Origin: Pseudomonas sp. Ga0074129
GTDB taxonomy: Bacteria > Pseudomonadota > Gammaproteobacteria > Pseudomonadales > Pseudomonadaceae
Direction: 5' to 3'
NCBI GenBank assembly: GCA_001465025.1
Contig: LNDO01000095.1
Location: 1 to 47,668 of the forward strand
Length of the DNA stretch: 47,668 bases
Of this stretch, positions 36,339 to 44,727 are shown in pieces. Under the pieces are notes generated by a model. The model did no database searches and was not told where the DNA came from. It was given only the letters and a program-made list of their open reading frames with translations. The stretch's first letter is position 1. Every line of letters begins with the position of its first letter. A program made the translations under genes and the position numbers.

Positions 36339-37112
36339 ATGGCCAGTGATGACAACTACACCGAGCAAACTCTGACAGCGATCAACCTGTGGTCGCCGAG
36401 TTTGTTCAGCCTGCGTTGCAGTCGCGACGCGGGCTTTCGCTTTACCGCGGGGCAATTCGCCCGGCTAGGTGTACGAAAGGAGGATGGTTCGGTGGTCTGG
36501 CGTGCCTATTCGATGGCGTCGGCGCCCCATGATGAGTTTCTTGAGTTCTTTTCCATTGTCGTGCCGAACGGTGAGTTCACTTCTGAGCTGCGCCGGCTGC
36601 GCGTTGGCGACCGCCTGCTGGTGGCCAAGCAGGCCATGGGCTTTCTCACCTTGGACCGTTTTGTTGACGGTCATGATCTCTGGTTGCTCGCCAGCGGCAC
36701 CGGGCTGGCGCCGTTTCTATCGATCTTGCAGGGGTTGGAGGTTTGGCAGCGCTTTGCCCGCGTGGTGCTGGTGTACAGCGCACGCACGGCGGGCGAGTTG
36801 GCCTATCAGCCGCTGATTCACACGCTTATGCAGCAGCCCCATTTGCAGGAATACGCTGAGCGTTTTGCCTACCTGCCGTTGGTCACCCGCGAACAGGTTC
36901 CCGGTTGCTTGCATGGGCGCATCACCACCTTGTTGGACAACGGCGAGTTGGAGCGTGCTGCCGGATTGAGGCTGGAGCCGGCGCACTCGCGGCTGATGAT
37001 TTGCGGCAACCCGCAGATGATCGATGACACCCGTGCGCGGCTTAAACAGCGCGGCTTGCAGCTCAGTCTGAATCGGCGTCCGGGGCAAGTGGCGGTGGAG
37101 AACTACTGGTAA
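36339..37112 (+). CDS. fpr: Ferredoxin-NADP reductase
   Basis: The 257-residue flavoprotein passes electrons between NADPH and ferredoxin or flavodoxin. It has the FAD motif RAYS (55-58), the phosphate-binding GTGLAPFLSILQGL loop and CGNPQMIDDT near the NADP site. The length fits the bacterial subclass I FNR (Azotobacter FPR type). It ends VAVENYW rather than with the classical VERAFVEK-type tail, which is common in the second Pseudomonas paralogue. The ATG at 36339 begins the conserved part; the in-frame ATG at 36246 would add 31 non-conserved residues. The ribosome-binding site is weak. The last 50 bases overlap the end of the convergent kinase gene on the other strand. Confidence 0.92.
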   Translation: MASDDNYTEQTLTAINLWSPSLFSLRCSRDAGFRFTAGQFARLGVRKEDGSVVWRAYSMASAPHDEFLEFFSIVVPNGEFTSELRRLRVGDRLLVAKQAMGFLTLDRFVDGHDLWLLASGTGLAPFLSILQGLEVWQRFARVVLVYSARTAGELAYQPLIHTLMQQPHLQEYAERFAYLPLVTREQVPGCLHGRITTLLDNGELERAAGLRLEPAHSRLMICGNPQMIDDTRARLKQRGLQLSLNRRPGQVAVENYW

Positions 37113-39498
37113 CCGCTGGCGCACCGACTGCGGACAACTCTCCTCGCGGCGCACTGATTGGCAGGCGAATGGCGAAGCGCGCGCCCCAGCCGGGTTGGCT
37201 GGCCACCTCCAGCTTACCGCCGAGCACCCCAGTAACCAGGTTGTGCACGATATTCAGGCCCAAACCGCTACCGCCTTGGCCTAAACGGGTGGTAAAGAAC
37301 GGGTCGAAAATCCGAGGCAGGTTTTCTTCGCTGATGCCGTGGCCGTTATCCGACAGCGCCAGTTCAATCCAGCCCGGCTCATAGGGGAAGGCATACAGAC
37401 CGATCTTGCCGTGCTTAAGCCCGTCTAGGCCGTGGATCAGGGCATTGTTGATCAGGTTCACCAGCACTTGGCCGAGTGCGCCGGGGTAGCTGTCCAATTC
37501 GATGCTGTCGTCAATGTTGCTTTCTATCACGAACGGCGTCTTTTTTAGGGTCGGGCCGAGCGTGATCAGAATCTCTTTGACCACCTCGCTGAGCTGGAAG
37601 TGCCGGCGCTGGGCGCTGGCCTGATCGACCGCGACCTGCTTGAAACTGGTGATCAGTTCACTGGCTTTGCGCAGGTTGCGCACCAGTATGTCGGTGGCGG
37701 TTTTGTTGTCCTCAATAAACTGCTCCAGGGTCGAGCGCTTCAGCGCGCCACTGGTGATGGCGGTGGCAATGCTGCGGCTGTGATCTTCCAGGGTGCTGGC
37801 TGCCATCAGGCTGTTGCCCACTGGGGTATTCAGTTCGTGGGCAATCCCAGCCACCAGCGAGCCCAGCGCCGCCAGTTTTTCACTGTGCACCAGTTCTTTT
37901 TGCGCGCGCTGCAAGGACAGCATGGTTTGATTGAGTTCGGCGTTGCTCTTGCTCAAGGCTTCGGTGCGCTCATCAACGCGCTGCTCTAGGCTGGCATTGA
38001 GTTCGCGGTAGGCGATTTCAGCTTTTTTCTGGTCGGTGACATCGATGTCCATGCACACAAACATTTGCTGCCCATCGTTGCTAGGCAAGGCAAAGGTCGT
38101 GGCCAGAACAAACACCTGGCGTTTGTCCGGCAGGCGCACCTCACTCAAGTAAGGGCCGATGCCGCTGCCCTTAGTGGTTTCTTTAAGCATGGCTTTAAAC
38201 AACCGCTGCTGCTCGGCGGTGTAGAACAACTGGTCGAGGGTTTGGCCCAGTGCCTGATCGCGGCTGATCCCATAGAGCGTCTCGCTGGCATGGTTCCACA
38301 GCACGACTCGGCTTTCGGCATCGAACCATTGGATGGCCACGTTGGGCGTATTCTCCAGTGTCGCCAGCAGGCGGTCTTCGCTTTCGCGCAGGCTTTGCGC
38401 GGTGGCCAGCAATGCTTCTTCCCGCTCACGGATAGCGCCCACCATGCGTTTAAGGCTGGCGCTCAAGGTGTTCAGTTCGCGGATTGAAGTGCTTTGCATT
38501 GGCAGGTCGTAACGGCCGTTGGCAATTTGCCGAACCTGGCGGCTGAACAGCGAGATTTTATTGGCCAGGCTCCAGCTGGTGAGTGCGGCAATGCCCATCG
38601 CCACCGCCAGCGTGGCTGCCAGTGAGAGGAACAGGCGCTGCCAGGTTGAGCTCAGCAGGGCATAGGCTTGCTCGCGAGGTTGTACCACCAACACTTGCCA
38701 GTCTGGGCCGTTTACGGTGCGCGCCAGACCTACCATGTCCTGATTATCGATCTGTAAGTGCTGGACGCGTGTGTTTGTGCCTTGGAAAACTGGCAAATGG
38801 CCAAGGTTCAGTTGCTGGCTCACTTCGCGGTTTTGCGAGCTGGCGATCAGTTGGCGCTGGCGATCAACAATCAACACTTGTAACGCGCCGTCCTGGCTTA
38901 ACTGGCGTGCCAATTCGGGCAGTGGGCTTATCGCCACTTCACCGATCAGGGTGCGCTGGCCGAGCGGTTTGGCCAGGGCGACCGCTAGTCGTGAGCTGAC
39001 TGTCGAGAGGAAGCTGTTGGACCAGGCCCCTGTTTTTTCCGCCTGGGCATTGCGCACGAAATCTCGCGCCGATACATCCAAGCCATAAAGGTTCTGTCTC
39101 AGTGCCCGCTTGTCTGCGGGCATGCCGATTGCGCGGATGCGCCCCTGGGCGTCGCTCAGGTAGATCGCTTCGTAAAAGTCCGAGGTGTCGGCATAGGCAT
39201 CGAGCAGTGTTTGTACATGTACTTCGTTCAGATCCGCCGAGCTGTCGAACAGGCTGGCTAGCGAACCTAACTCGCGGTCGGCAATGGCAAAGTGGCGCTC
39301 CAGTTGACGGGCGATGTTATCGGCGGCAAGCCCCTGGCGAGTGTTGATGTCTTCCAGCATCAGCGGCTCGTAGTACAGCCGGAATAGCAGCGCGATAGCC
39401 ACAATCGGCAAAGCCGCCACGAGAATAAAGCGGCTGGCCAGGGTTAGCAGAAGGGGGCGCGCCCTGAGCAGGTTACTCAGGGTCGATAAAGCGACCAT
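37063..39498 (-). CDS. Cache-HAMP-PAS sensor histidine kinase (fourth gene of the signalling operon)
   Basis: The 811-residue membrane kinase has a membrane helix (18-40), a double-Cache periplasmic sensor (about 45-280), a second helix (288-308) and HAMP (305-358). PAS follows (about 375-490), then a coiled coil (495-540), HisKA with H554 in GIAHELNTPVGN, and HATPase with N685, DNGHGI, FDPFFTT and GSGLGL. HELNTP is typical of a PAS-linked kinase subclass. It has no receiver, so its partner is probably the REC-EAL protein encoded first in the operon. The ATG at 39498 overlaps the end of the upstream lipoprotein gene by 26 bases, implying coupling. The last about 25 residues (proline/serine-rich, ending DADSD) are low-complexity and read antisense to the end of fpr. 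The ligand is unknown. Confidence 0.93.
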   Translation of the reverse strand: MVALSTLSNLLRARPLLLTLASRFILVAALPIVAIALLFRLYYEPLMLEDINTRQGLAADNIARQLERHFAIADRELGSLASLFDSSADLNEVHVQTLLDAYADTSDFYEAIYLSDAQGRIRAIGMPADKRALRQNLYGLDVSARDFVRNAQAEKTGAWSNSFLSTVSSRLAVALAKPLGQRTLIGEVAISPLPELARQLSQDGALQVLIVDRQRQLIASSQNREVSQQLNLGHLPVFQGTNTRVQHLQIDNQDMVGLARTVNGPDWQVLVVQPREQAYALLSSTWQRLFLSLAATLAVAMGIAALTSWSLANKISLFSRQVRQIANGRYDLPMQSTSIRELNTLSASLKRMVGAIREREEALLATAQSLRESEDRLLATLENTPNVAIQWFDAESRVVLWNHASETLYGISRDQALGQTLDQLFYTAEQQRLFKAMLKETTKGSGIGPYLSEVRLPDKRQVFVLATTFALPSNDGQQMFVCMDIDVTDQKKAEIAYRELNASLEQRVDERTEALSKSNAELNQTMLSLQRAQKELVHSEKLAALGSLVAGIAHELNTPVGNSLMAASTLEDHSRSIATAITSGALKRSTLEQFIEDNKTATDILVRNLRKASELITSFKQVAVDQASAQRRHFQLSEVVKEILITLGPTLKKTPFVIESNIDDSIELDSYPGALGQVLVNLINNALIHGLDGLKHGKIGLYAFPYEPGWIELALSDNGHGISEENLPRIFDPFFTTRLGQGGSGLGLNIVHNLVTGVLGGKLEVASQPGWGARFAIRLPISAPRGELSAVGAPAVTSSSPPPLAPDADSD

Positions 39499-40588
39499 GC
39501 TTGACCACTCGCAAATATATACGGTTGTTGTCTCCGAACGCGTCGAAGACGATGGGTTGTTGCAGACCCTCGAAGCGGCGAATGCGCAACAGGGTTTGTT
39601 TGAGGTGCTCGTCGGGTTGGCGGGCTTCAAGAGCCTGCAGCAAGACTTGAGTGGCGTTGTAGCCGGTCACGGCAGCGGTATCAACATCTTGGCTGAAGCG
39701 TGCTTGGTACTGCTTGCGGAAGTTGGTGAACGCCGGGCTTTGATCAGCGAGGTCAAAAACCTGTGCCGTAACCAGCCCCTCGACTGATTGCCCACCCATT
39801 TCCAGCAGGGCATCGGCGGCGGCCCAAGAGGGGGTTGCCAACACCACGTCGGGTCGTTTTTGTCGCAGGTGTGAAGCGAGCATGGCCGTGTCGAGGGCGC
39901 TACTGACGATCACCACCGCCTGTGTGTCAGGCATAAGGGCGGCGCTGGCCAGCTCGGCATACTGCGCCTCGGGGCTGCGCTGAAAAGCAACCGGTGCTGC
40001 AACCTGACCGCCCAGGGTGGTGAAATGTGCCGTGAAGTCTTTAACCCATGGGGTTGCGAAGGTGACGTTGCTTTGCTCAACCAACAGGCTGGCCTGGGTG
40101 ACGCCCATGCGCTTGAACAGGTGATTGGCGATGCTACGTGCATCAGGATTCAAGTGGCCCAAGGTGCGGAAAAACATATCGTCCTGGCCCGCCAAAAGGG
40201 GGGATAGCGGCGTAATGCCCATCAGCAGAATGTTCGCCTCGGTGAAGGAGGGGGCAAGTGCTTCGGCAATCACACTGGTCATCGGCCCCAAGACAGCATC
40301 GACCTGGCTGTCGATCAGTGTTTTGGCGGCTTGCTTCGCCCGCTGCGGATCAAACCCGTCGTCGTGCGGCAGCATCTCAATGCTGCGCCCCTGAATGCCG
40401 CCGACTGCATTGCGCTGCTCGATGGCCAGTTGCACGCCATTGCGCCCGGAAATGCCCAAGCTGGCGCTGGCCCCCGAGCTGTCGACGATGACCCCGAGCC
40501 GAATCGGCTGTTCGGGTTTATTCGGCTCGCTGCAAGCCGCCAGGAGCACGGCAAAGAGCAAAGCGAAGGCAAGACGCTTAATCCGCAT
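39473..40588 (-). CDS. LivJ-like ligand-binding lipoprotein (third gene of the signalling operon)
   Basis: The 371-residue protein has a lipoprotein signal (lipobox LAAC, then Ser-Glu) and a type I periplasmic-binding fold of the branched-chain amino acid class (Peripla_BP_6). It shows PIRLGVIVDSSGASASLGIS, the ligand-loop region QAAKTLIDSQVDAVLGPMTS, and VTGYNATQVLLQALEAR. No permease or ATPase is encoded nearby, so transport is unlikely. A role as a sensor adaptor for the next gene, the Cache kinase, is inferred from the 26-base overlap. It is a clear paralogue of the preceding gene (for example TLLRIRRFEGLQQPI versus TLLRVRRFEGLQGPI). The ATG at 40588 overlaps the end of that gene by 11 bases. 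The ligand cannot be read from sequence. Confidence 0.9.
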   Translation of the reverse strand: MRIKRLAFALLFAVLLAACSEPNKPEQPIRLGVIVDSSGASASLGISGRNGVQLAIEQRNAVGGIQGRSIEMLPHDDGFDPQRAKQAAKTLIDSQVDAVLGPMTSVIAEALAPSFTEANILLMGITPLSPLLAGQDDMFFRTLGHLNPDARSIANHLFKRMGVTQASLLVEQSNVTFATPWVKDFTAHFTTLGGQVAAPVAFQRSPEAQYAELASAALMPDTQAVVIVSSALDTAMLASHLRQKRPDVVLATPSWAAADALLEMGGQSVEGLVTAQVFDLADQSPAFTNFRKQYQARFSQDVDTAAVTGYNATQVLLQALEARQPDEHLKQTLLRIRRFEGLQQPIVFDAFGDNNRIYLRVVKHGRFIDPE

Positions 40589-41659
40589 GCTGATACTGGC
40601 CCTGTTGAATGCGGGTAATGAAGGTCGGGCTGTGCGTGTCGCCAAATGCATCCAGCTCGATAGGGCCTTGTAAACCCTCAAAGCGCCGTACCCGAAGCAG
40701 GGTCTGTTTGAGGGTTTCGTCGTCCTGTTGCTCGCTCATGCCTTGCAGCACAACGCGGGTGGCGTTGTAGGCGGTGAGTGCTGGGAAACCGGGGGCTTCT
40801 CCATAGCGTGCGCTGTACGCCGTGCGGAAGGCCGTAAATGCCGGCGAGGTATCTTGCATGTTGATGTACTGTGCGACGATTACGTCTTCGACGGCCTGGC
40901 CACCCAGCTCGATCAGCTTACCGCTGCCGGCCCATTCCGCCGTGGCAATGGTTAATGAAGGCTGCTGTTGACGCAGTTGGTGATCAGCAGCACCGCTTGC
41001 GTGGTTTCGCTCAATGCCTGGCTGGCCACCTGGGCGTAGTCGAGCGTTGTGGAGGATTCGAAGGCTGCGATCTGCACAATGCGTCCACCCAACTCGTCGA
41101 AACGTGCGTTGAAGTGCCCGGCCCAAGAGTCGGTATAGGCCCTGTTGCGGTGATCGACAATCAGGCTGATGCGCTCGATGTTGTGGGTTTGCCGCAGGTA
41201 AGCAGCCATGACGCGCGCATGTTCGTCATTGCTGCCGATGGTGCGGAAGAATTGGTCATCGCGGCTGTTGAGTAGGTCAGTACTGACTGGGCCGCCCATC
41301 AATAGCACGCCTGCTTCTGTGGCCATGGGTGCAAGCGCCATGGCCACTGCGCTGGTCATAGGGCCGATAACCGCGTGCACCTGCTGTTGCAGAAGCTCAG
41401 CCAGGGCTTTCTTACCTTGCTCGGGGTTGAGTTCGTCATCGCGGATGATCAGCTGTACGCTGCGTCCGGTGTCTTGCGCCGTGGCGTTATGTTGCTCAAC
41501 GGCCAGTTGCGTTCCGTTACGCGCGGCCAGACCGAGGTCGGCGTTAGGCCCGGACAGGCCAGCGATAAAGCCCAGGCGAATGGGCTCCGGATCACTGCAA
41601 GCCGTAACCAGCAGCGAGAGTGCAATCAGGGCGAGAAGGCGGAGTTGGACGCGAGACAT
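40578..41659 (-). pseudogene. LivJ-like ligand-binding lipoprotein, frame-shifted (second gene of the signalling operon)
   Basis: The 5' frame (from ATG 41659) encodes a lipobox LVTAC signal and the first lobe, PIRLGFIAGLSGPNADLGLA through AVLLITN, then stops at 40952. The 3' frame carries the rest (QLRQQQPSLTIATAEWAG ... RRFEGLQGPIELDAFGD). The frames differ by two, and they join near 40970-40990. Compared with its paralogue, nine to ten residues are missing at the join (VVIVSSALDTAMLASHLRQ in the paralogue against VLLITNQLRQ). A deletion of about 28 or 31 bp would explain both. Restoring 28 or 31 bases gives a 369- or 370-residue protein, matching the 371 of the paralogue. It starts three bases after the REC-EAL stop codon, so it is translationally close-coupled. 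Confidence 0.85.
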
Positions 41660-41662
41660 GGC

Positions 41663-43885
41663 TTACTCACTTGAACGCGCGGCGATAAACGCAAGCAGGT
41701 CATGCATGGGCAAGGGCTTTGAAAACAGGTAACCCTGGCCCTCGTGACAGCCCATTTGCTTGAGCAGCACGGCTTGGCTGTCCTGCTCAATGCCCTCGGC
41801 GATGACTTCAAGGTCAAGGCTCTGACCCAGTTGGATAATGGTTTCAACTATGCGCCGTCCGCCCTCGCTCTGTTCCAGTTGGCGAATAAAACTGAGGTCG
41901 ATTTTCAAGCGATCCACGTTCAGCCGCTCCAAGTAGCTGAGCGAGGAAAACCCGGTGCCGAAATCGTCTATGGCCAAGGTCAATCCTTGCGCCTTGATCT
42001 GGTTAATCAGCACGGTCATCAGATCAGCTTCGAGCATGGCCATGGATTCGGTGATCTCAAGCTCGATCAGTTGCGGTTGCACATTGCTTTCAGCCAGTGC
42101 GCCGCTAAGCATGTCGATAAAGCCCGGATGGCGCAGTTGCGCCACTGAAACGTTGATAGCCATGCGCAGCGGGCGTTGGCTGTGCTGGTTGATCGTGCCC
42201 AGATCATGGCAGGCCACACGCAACACCCACTCACCCAAGGCCACGATTAATCCTGAGCTTTCAGCCAGTGGGATGAACTCGGCCGGCGAGACAAACCGGT
42301 TGTCTTCGGTGCGCCAGCGCAGCAGGGCTTCGACGCCAACCAGTTGGTTATCTTGCAGGTTGAACTGCGGCTGGTAGACGACAAACAGGCGCTCATGCTC
42401 AAACGCCAGGCGCAGGTCTTGCAGCAGTTGCACGCGGGCGCGGGTCTCGAACTCCATCTTGCGGCTGAAGTGATTGATGCTGCCGCGCTGCTGCTGTTTG
42501 CCGTGCTTGAGGGCAATGCTGGCGGCTTTCAGGGCGTCACTGCCTTTGCCATCGACGTGATCCAGGCGTGCTAGACCGATGGTGGCGGTGATGCGCTGGG
42601 TCAGATCAGCAAACTGTAAGGGGTCATGCAGCAGTGTTTGCAGTTGCTGCGGACAGAGCGTGCTGTGCTCGGCCAGAATGCCGAATACATCGCCATCCAC
42701 GCGTGCGAGCAAGCTGCTGCTCGGTAGGGCGTCCTGCAATCGCGTGCTCATGGCTTGCAGCATGGCGTCGCCCAGCTTGTGGCCCAGGGTGTCGTTAAAT
42801 TCCGAGAAACCATCAATGTCGATCAGCGCTAAGGTGAGTTCGCTGGCGACACTGCTGGCCAGGGCGCGATCCAAGGCGTGAATCAGCGCCAGGCGGTTGG
42901 GGATGTGCAGCAGTTGATCGTTGTAGGCGTGATCCTTGAGCTGACTGAGCAGCAGGACGTTGTCCAGGGTGATCACAATATTGCTGCAAAACACCTCAAG
43001 CAGTTGTTTATCCAGCTCATCAAGTGCCCGTTCGGTTTGCAGGTAGGCCGCCATATGGTTGTGGCCCTGGCCTTGAAAGAACAACGTGGTGCTGGTGTCA
43101 CCGTAAATGTTGTGGCGCTCGCTCAGTGCCTGTTTAAGTGCATCTGCGATCTCTCGGTCGGGCAGTTCGCCCAGTTGCTTATCGATGCAGTTCGTCAGGT
43201 TGCCGGCGGCGGCCACGATTAAGGCGTTGGACGGCGAAAACTCATGGTCATAGGCGCACACCAGCCCTTCGGGCGGCAGCCCGAGCAGGCCACAAATCTG
43301 CGTGATGATGCCGGCGGCAAACTCAGTCACACCTTGGCGAGCGAGTAGCTGACTGCTGGCGCGGATCACCATACCCAGACCACGGCGGCTGGCGTTGATA
43401 GTGTGAATTTGATCGTAGGAGCGAATGGCGGTGGTGAGCGAGGTGTAGAGACGGTTGCGCGTCAGTTCGGATTTAGTTTTGTAGTCGTTGATGTCGTAGT
43501 CGCGAATAGCTTCCAGCTCGGGGGCGTAACCTGGTTGCCCCGTACGCAGGATGATGCGTGCTTCGCTATTGCCCATCTCTTCGCGGATGCGCTTTACCAA
43601 GTGCAGGCCGGCATGCTCGGACTCCATCACCACATCCAGCAGGATCACCGCTACTTGAGGGTTCTCACACAGTAAATCGACCGCTTGGCCGGCGGAGTAT
43701 GCATGCAGGAATTTGAGCGGGCGGCCGAGAATGTGCGTGTTGGCCAGGGCGAAGCAGGTGGACTGATGAACGTCTTGGTCATCATCGACAATCAAAACAT
43801 GCCAGGTGTGGCGGGGGTTCTCAGCGGGTTCATGGCCGGTCTCGGCGTCGAAGTTAAACAGATCGTCGTCGGCATTATCGGTCAT
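41663..43885 (-). CDS. REC-DUF3369-GGDEF(degenerate)-EAL response regulator (first gene of the signalling operon)
   Basis: The 740-residue protein has a receiver (LIVDDDQ at 31-37, acceptor D84, K near 136) and a DUF3369 domain (about 155-310). A GGDEF-like domain (330-470) has RVDGDVF at 395-401 in place of GGDEF, so cyclase activity is unlikely. An EAL domain (490-735) has E519 in VEALLRWR, N578 in NVS, E612-E613-type ELEITES, DDFGTG (640-645), K661 in LKIDLSF and IAEGIE, so phosphodiesterase activity is expected. It would hydrolyse cyclic-di-GMP when phosphorylated or when DUF3369 is engaged. The ATG has AAGG upstream. It leads an operon with two binding lipoproteins and a kinase; the promoter should lie in 43886-44000. 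Confidence 0.93.
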   Translation of the reverse strand: MTDNADDDLFNFDAETGHEPAENPRHTWHVLIVDDDQDVHQSTCFALANTHILGRPLKFLHAYSAGQAVDLLCENPQVAVILLDVVMESEHAGLHLVKRIREEMGNSEARIILRTGQPGYAPELEAIRDYDINDYKTKSELTRNRLYTSLTTAIRSYDQIHTINASRRGLGMVIRASSQLLARQGVTEFAAGIITQICGLLGLPPEGLVCAYDHEFSPSNALIVAAAGNLTNCIDKQLGELPDREIADALKQALSERHNIYGDTSTTLFFQGQGHNHMAAYLQTERALDELDKQLLEVFCSNIVITLDNVLLLSQLKDHAYNDQLLHIPNRLALIHALDRALASSVASELTLALIDIDGFSEFNDTLGHKLGDAMLQAMSTRLQDALPSSSLLARVDGDVFGILAEHSTLCPQQLQTLLHDPLQFADLTQRITATIGLARLDHVDGKGSDALKAASIALKHGKQQQRGSINHFSRKMEFETRARVQLLQDLRLAFEHERLFVVYQPQFNLQDNQLVGVEALLRWRTEDNRFVSPAEFIPLAESSGLIVALGEWVLRVACHDLGTINQHSQRPLRMAINVSVAQLRHPGFIDMLSGALAESNVQPQLIELEITESMAMLEADLMTVLINQIKAQGLTLAIDDFGTGFSSLSYLERLNVDRLKIDLSFIRQLEQSEGGRRIVETIIQLGQSLDLEVIAEGIEQDSQAVLLKQMGCHEGQGYLFSKPLPMHDLLAFIAARSSE

Positions 43886-44249
43886 GAATCGGCCTTAGCT
43901 AATAGAGAAGAATCTGCCGGCTACAGGTCAACGTTTATGCCTGTTTTGCTGGTCCGCTCGATGATGAGCGGGTTCAACCAGCCGGTCGCTGTTCTAACGA
44001 TGTTACTCAAACCCTTCTGCAGTCTAGTTAAAAAATCGCGTTAGCAGCGCCAATTTATTGAGCGGGTTATTGAGCCGTGGAGCTGGATTTATCAGTTGTT
44101 GCTTGGCCACTTTATAAAGGCACTAACTGATGGGCCGCTGAGTCAGGTTTCGGCGCGGGCTGGCACCTGTGAGCGAAAAGAGGGGTTTCGGTCATTTAAT
44201 GCGAGGCAAGCGTAGGCAAGGGCAGCTATTGGCCCTTGCCTACTAATGC
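43886..44249. other. Intergenic region upstream of the signalling operon and downstream of mscL
   Basis: These 364 bases lie between two minus-strand genes. The half near 43886 must hold the operon promoter, which I cannot assign. The segment is more A+T-rich than its neighbours (for example TTAAAAAATCGCG near 44030). The only clear structure is the inverted repeat at 44213-44242. No gene is recognised. Confidence 0.5.
44213..44242 (-). terminator. Inverted repeat after mscL
   Basis: TAGGCAAGGGC / GCCCTTGCCTA is a perfect 11-bp stem with an 8-base loop, seven bases past the mscL stop. There is no T-run, so termination would be weak or Rho-assisted. Confidence 0.45.
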
Positions 44250-44663
44250 TTACTGTTGAGCTTGGTTCGATTTAAGCAAGTCGCGGATTTCGCTGAGCAG
44301 CTCCTGGTCTTTGGTCGGTGCAGGTGCTGCCTGAGGCGCGACTTCTTCTTCACGCTTGAGGCGGTTAAGCACCTTGATGCCCATAAAGATGGCAAAGGCG
44401 ACGATCAGGAAGTCGATAACCGTCTGGATAAACTTACCGTAGGCCAGTACCACCGCCGGCAGATCACCTTCAGCTGCCTTTAAGGTGATGGCCAAGTCGG
44501 TAAAGTCTACGCCGCCAATCAGCACGCCAAGTGGTGGCATCACCACATCGCCAACGAAGGACGAAACGATTTTGCCGAAGGCCGCGCCAATGATGATGCC
44601 GACGGCCATGTCGACGACGTTGCCTTTCACGGCAAAGGCTTTGAATTCGCTGATGATGCTCAT
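44250..44663 (-). CDS. mscL: Large-conductance mechanosensitive channel MscL
   Basis: MscL is a pentameric inner-membrane channel that opens under membrane tension to release solutes during hypo-osmotic shock. The 137-residue product begins with the amphipathic helix [19 protein letters not shown], followed by the first membrane helix with [16 protein letters not shown] periplasmic loop, a second helix ([20 protein letters not shown]) and a C-terminal bundle ([15 protein letters not shown]) complete it. The ATG is preceded by GGGAGC. In P. aeruginosa mscL is next to the reductase gene; here the four-gene signalling operon lies between them. Confidence 0.98.
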   Translation of the reverse strand: MSIISEFKAFAVKGNVVDMAVGIIIGAAFGKIVSSFVGDVVMPPLGVLIGGVDFTDLAITLKAAEGDLPAVVLAYGKFIQTVIDFLIVAFAIFMGIKVLNRLKREEEVAPQAAPAPTKDQELLSEIRDLLKSNQAQQ

Positions 44664-44727
44664 GCTGCGCTCCCTGTTAAATGGTGTGGCGCAGAGTGTA
44701 ATGCAGTCCGTTCGGCTTGCCAGCTAC

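Noticed and set aside
39473-41659. The two binding lipoproteins as part of a branched-chain amino acid transporter
   Set aside because: No permease or ATPase gene is present within the window, and the genes are locked in an operon with a kinase and an EAL protein.
37063-43885. The signalling operon as part of a prophage or integrative element
   Set aside because: There is no integrase, no tRNA target, no direct-repeat ends that I can see, and base composition is like that of the neighbours.
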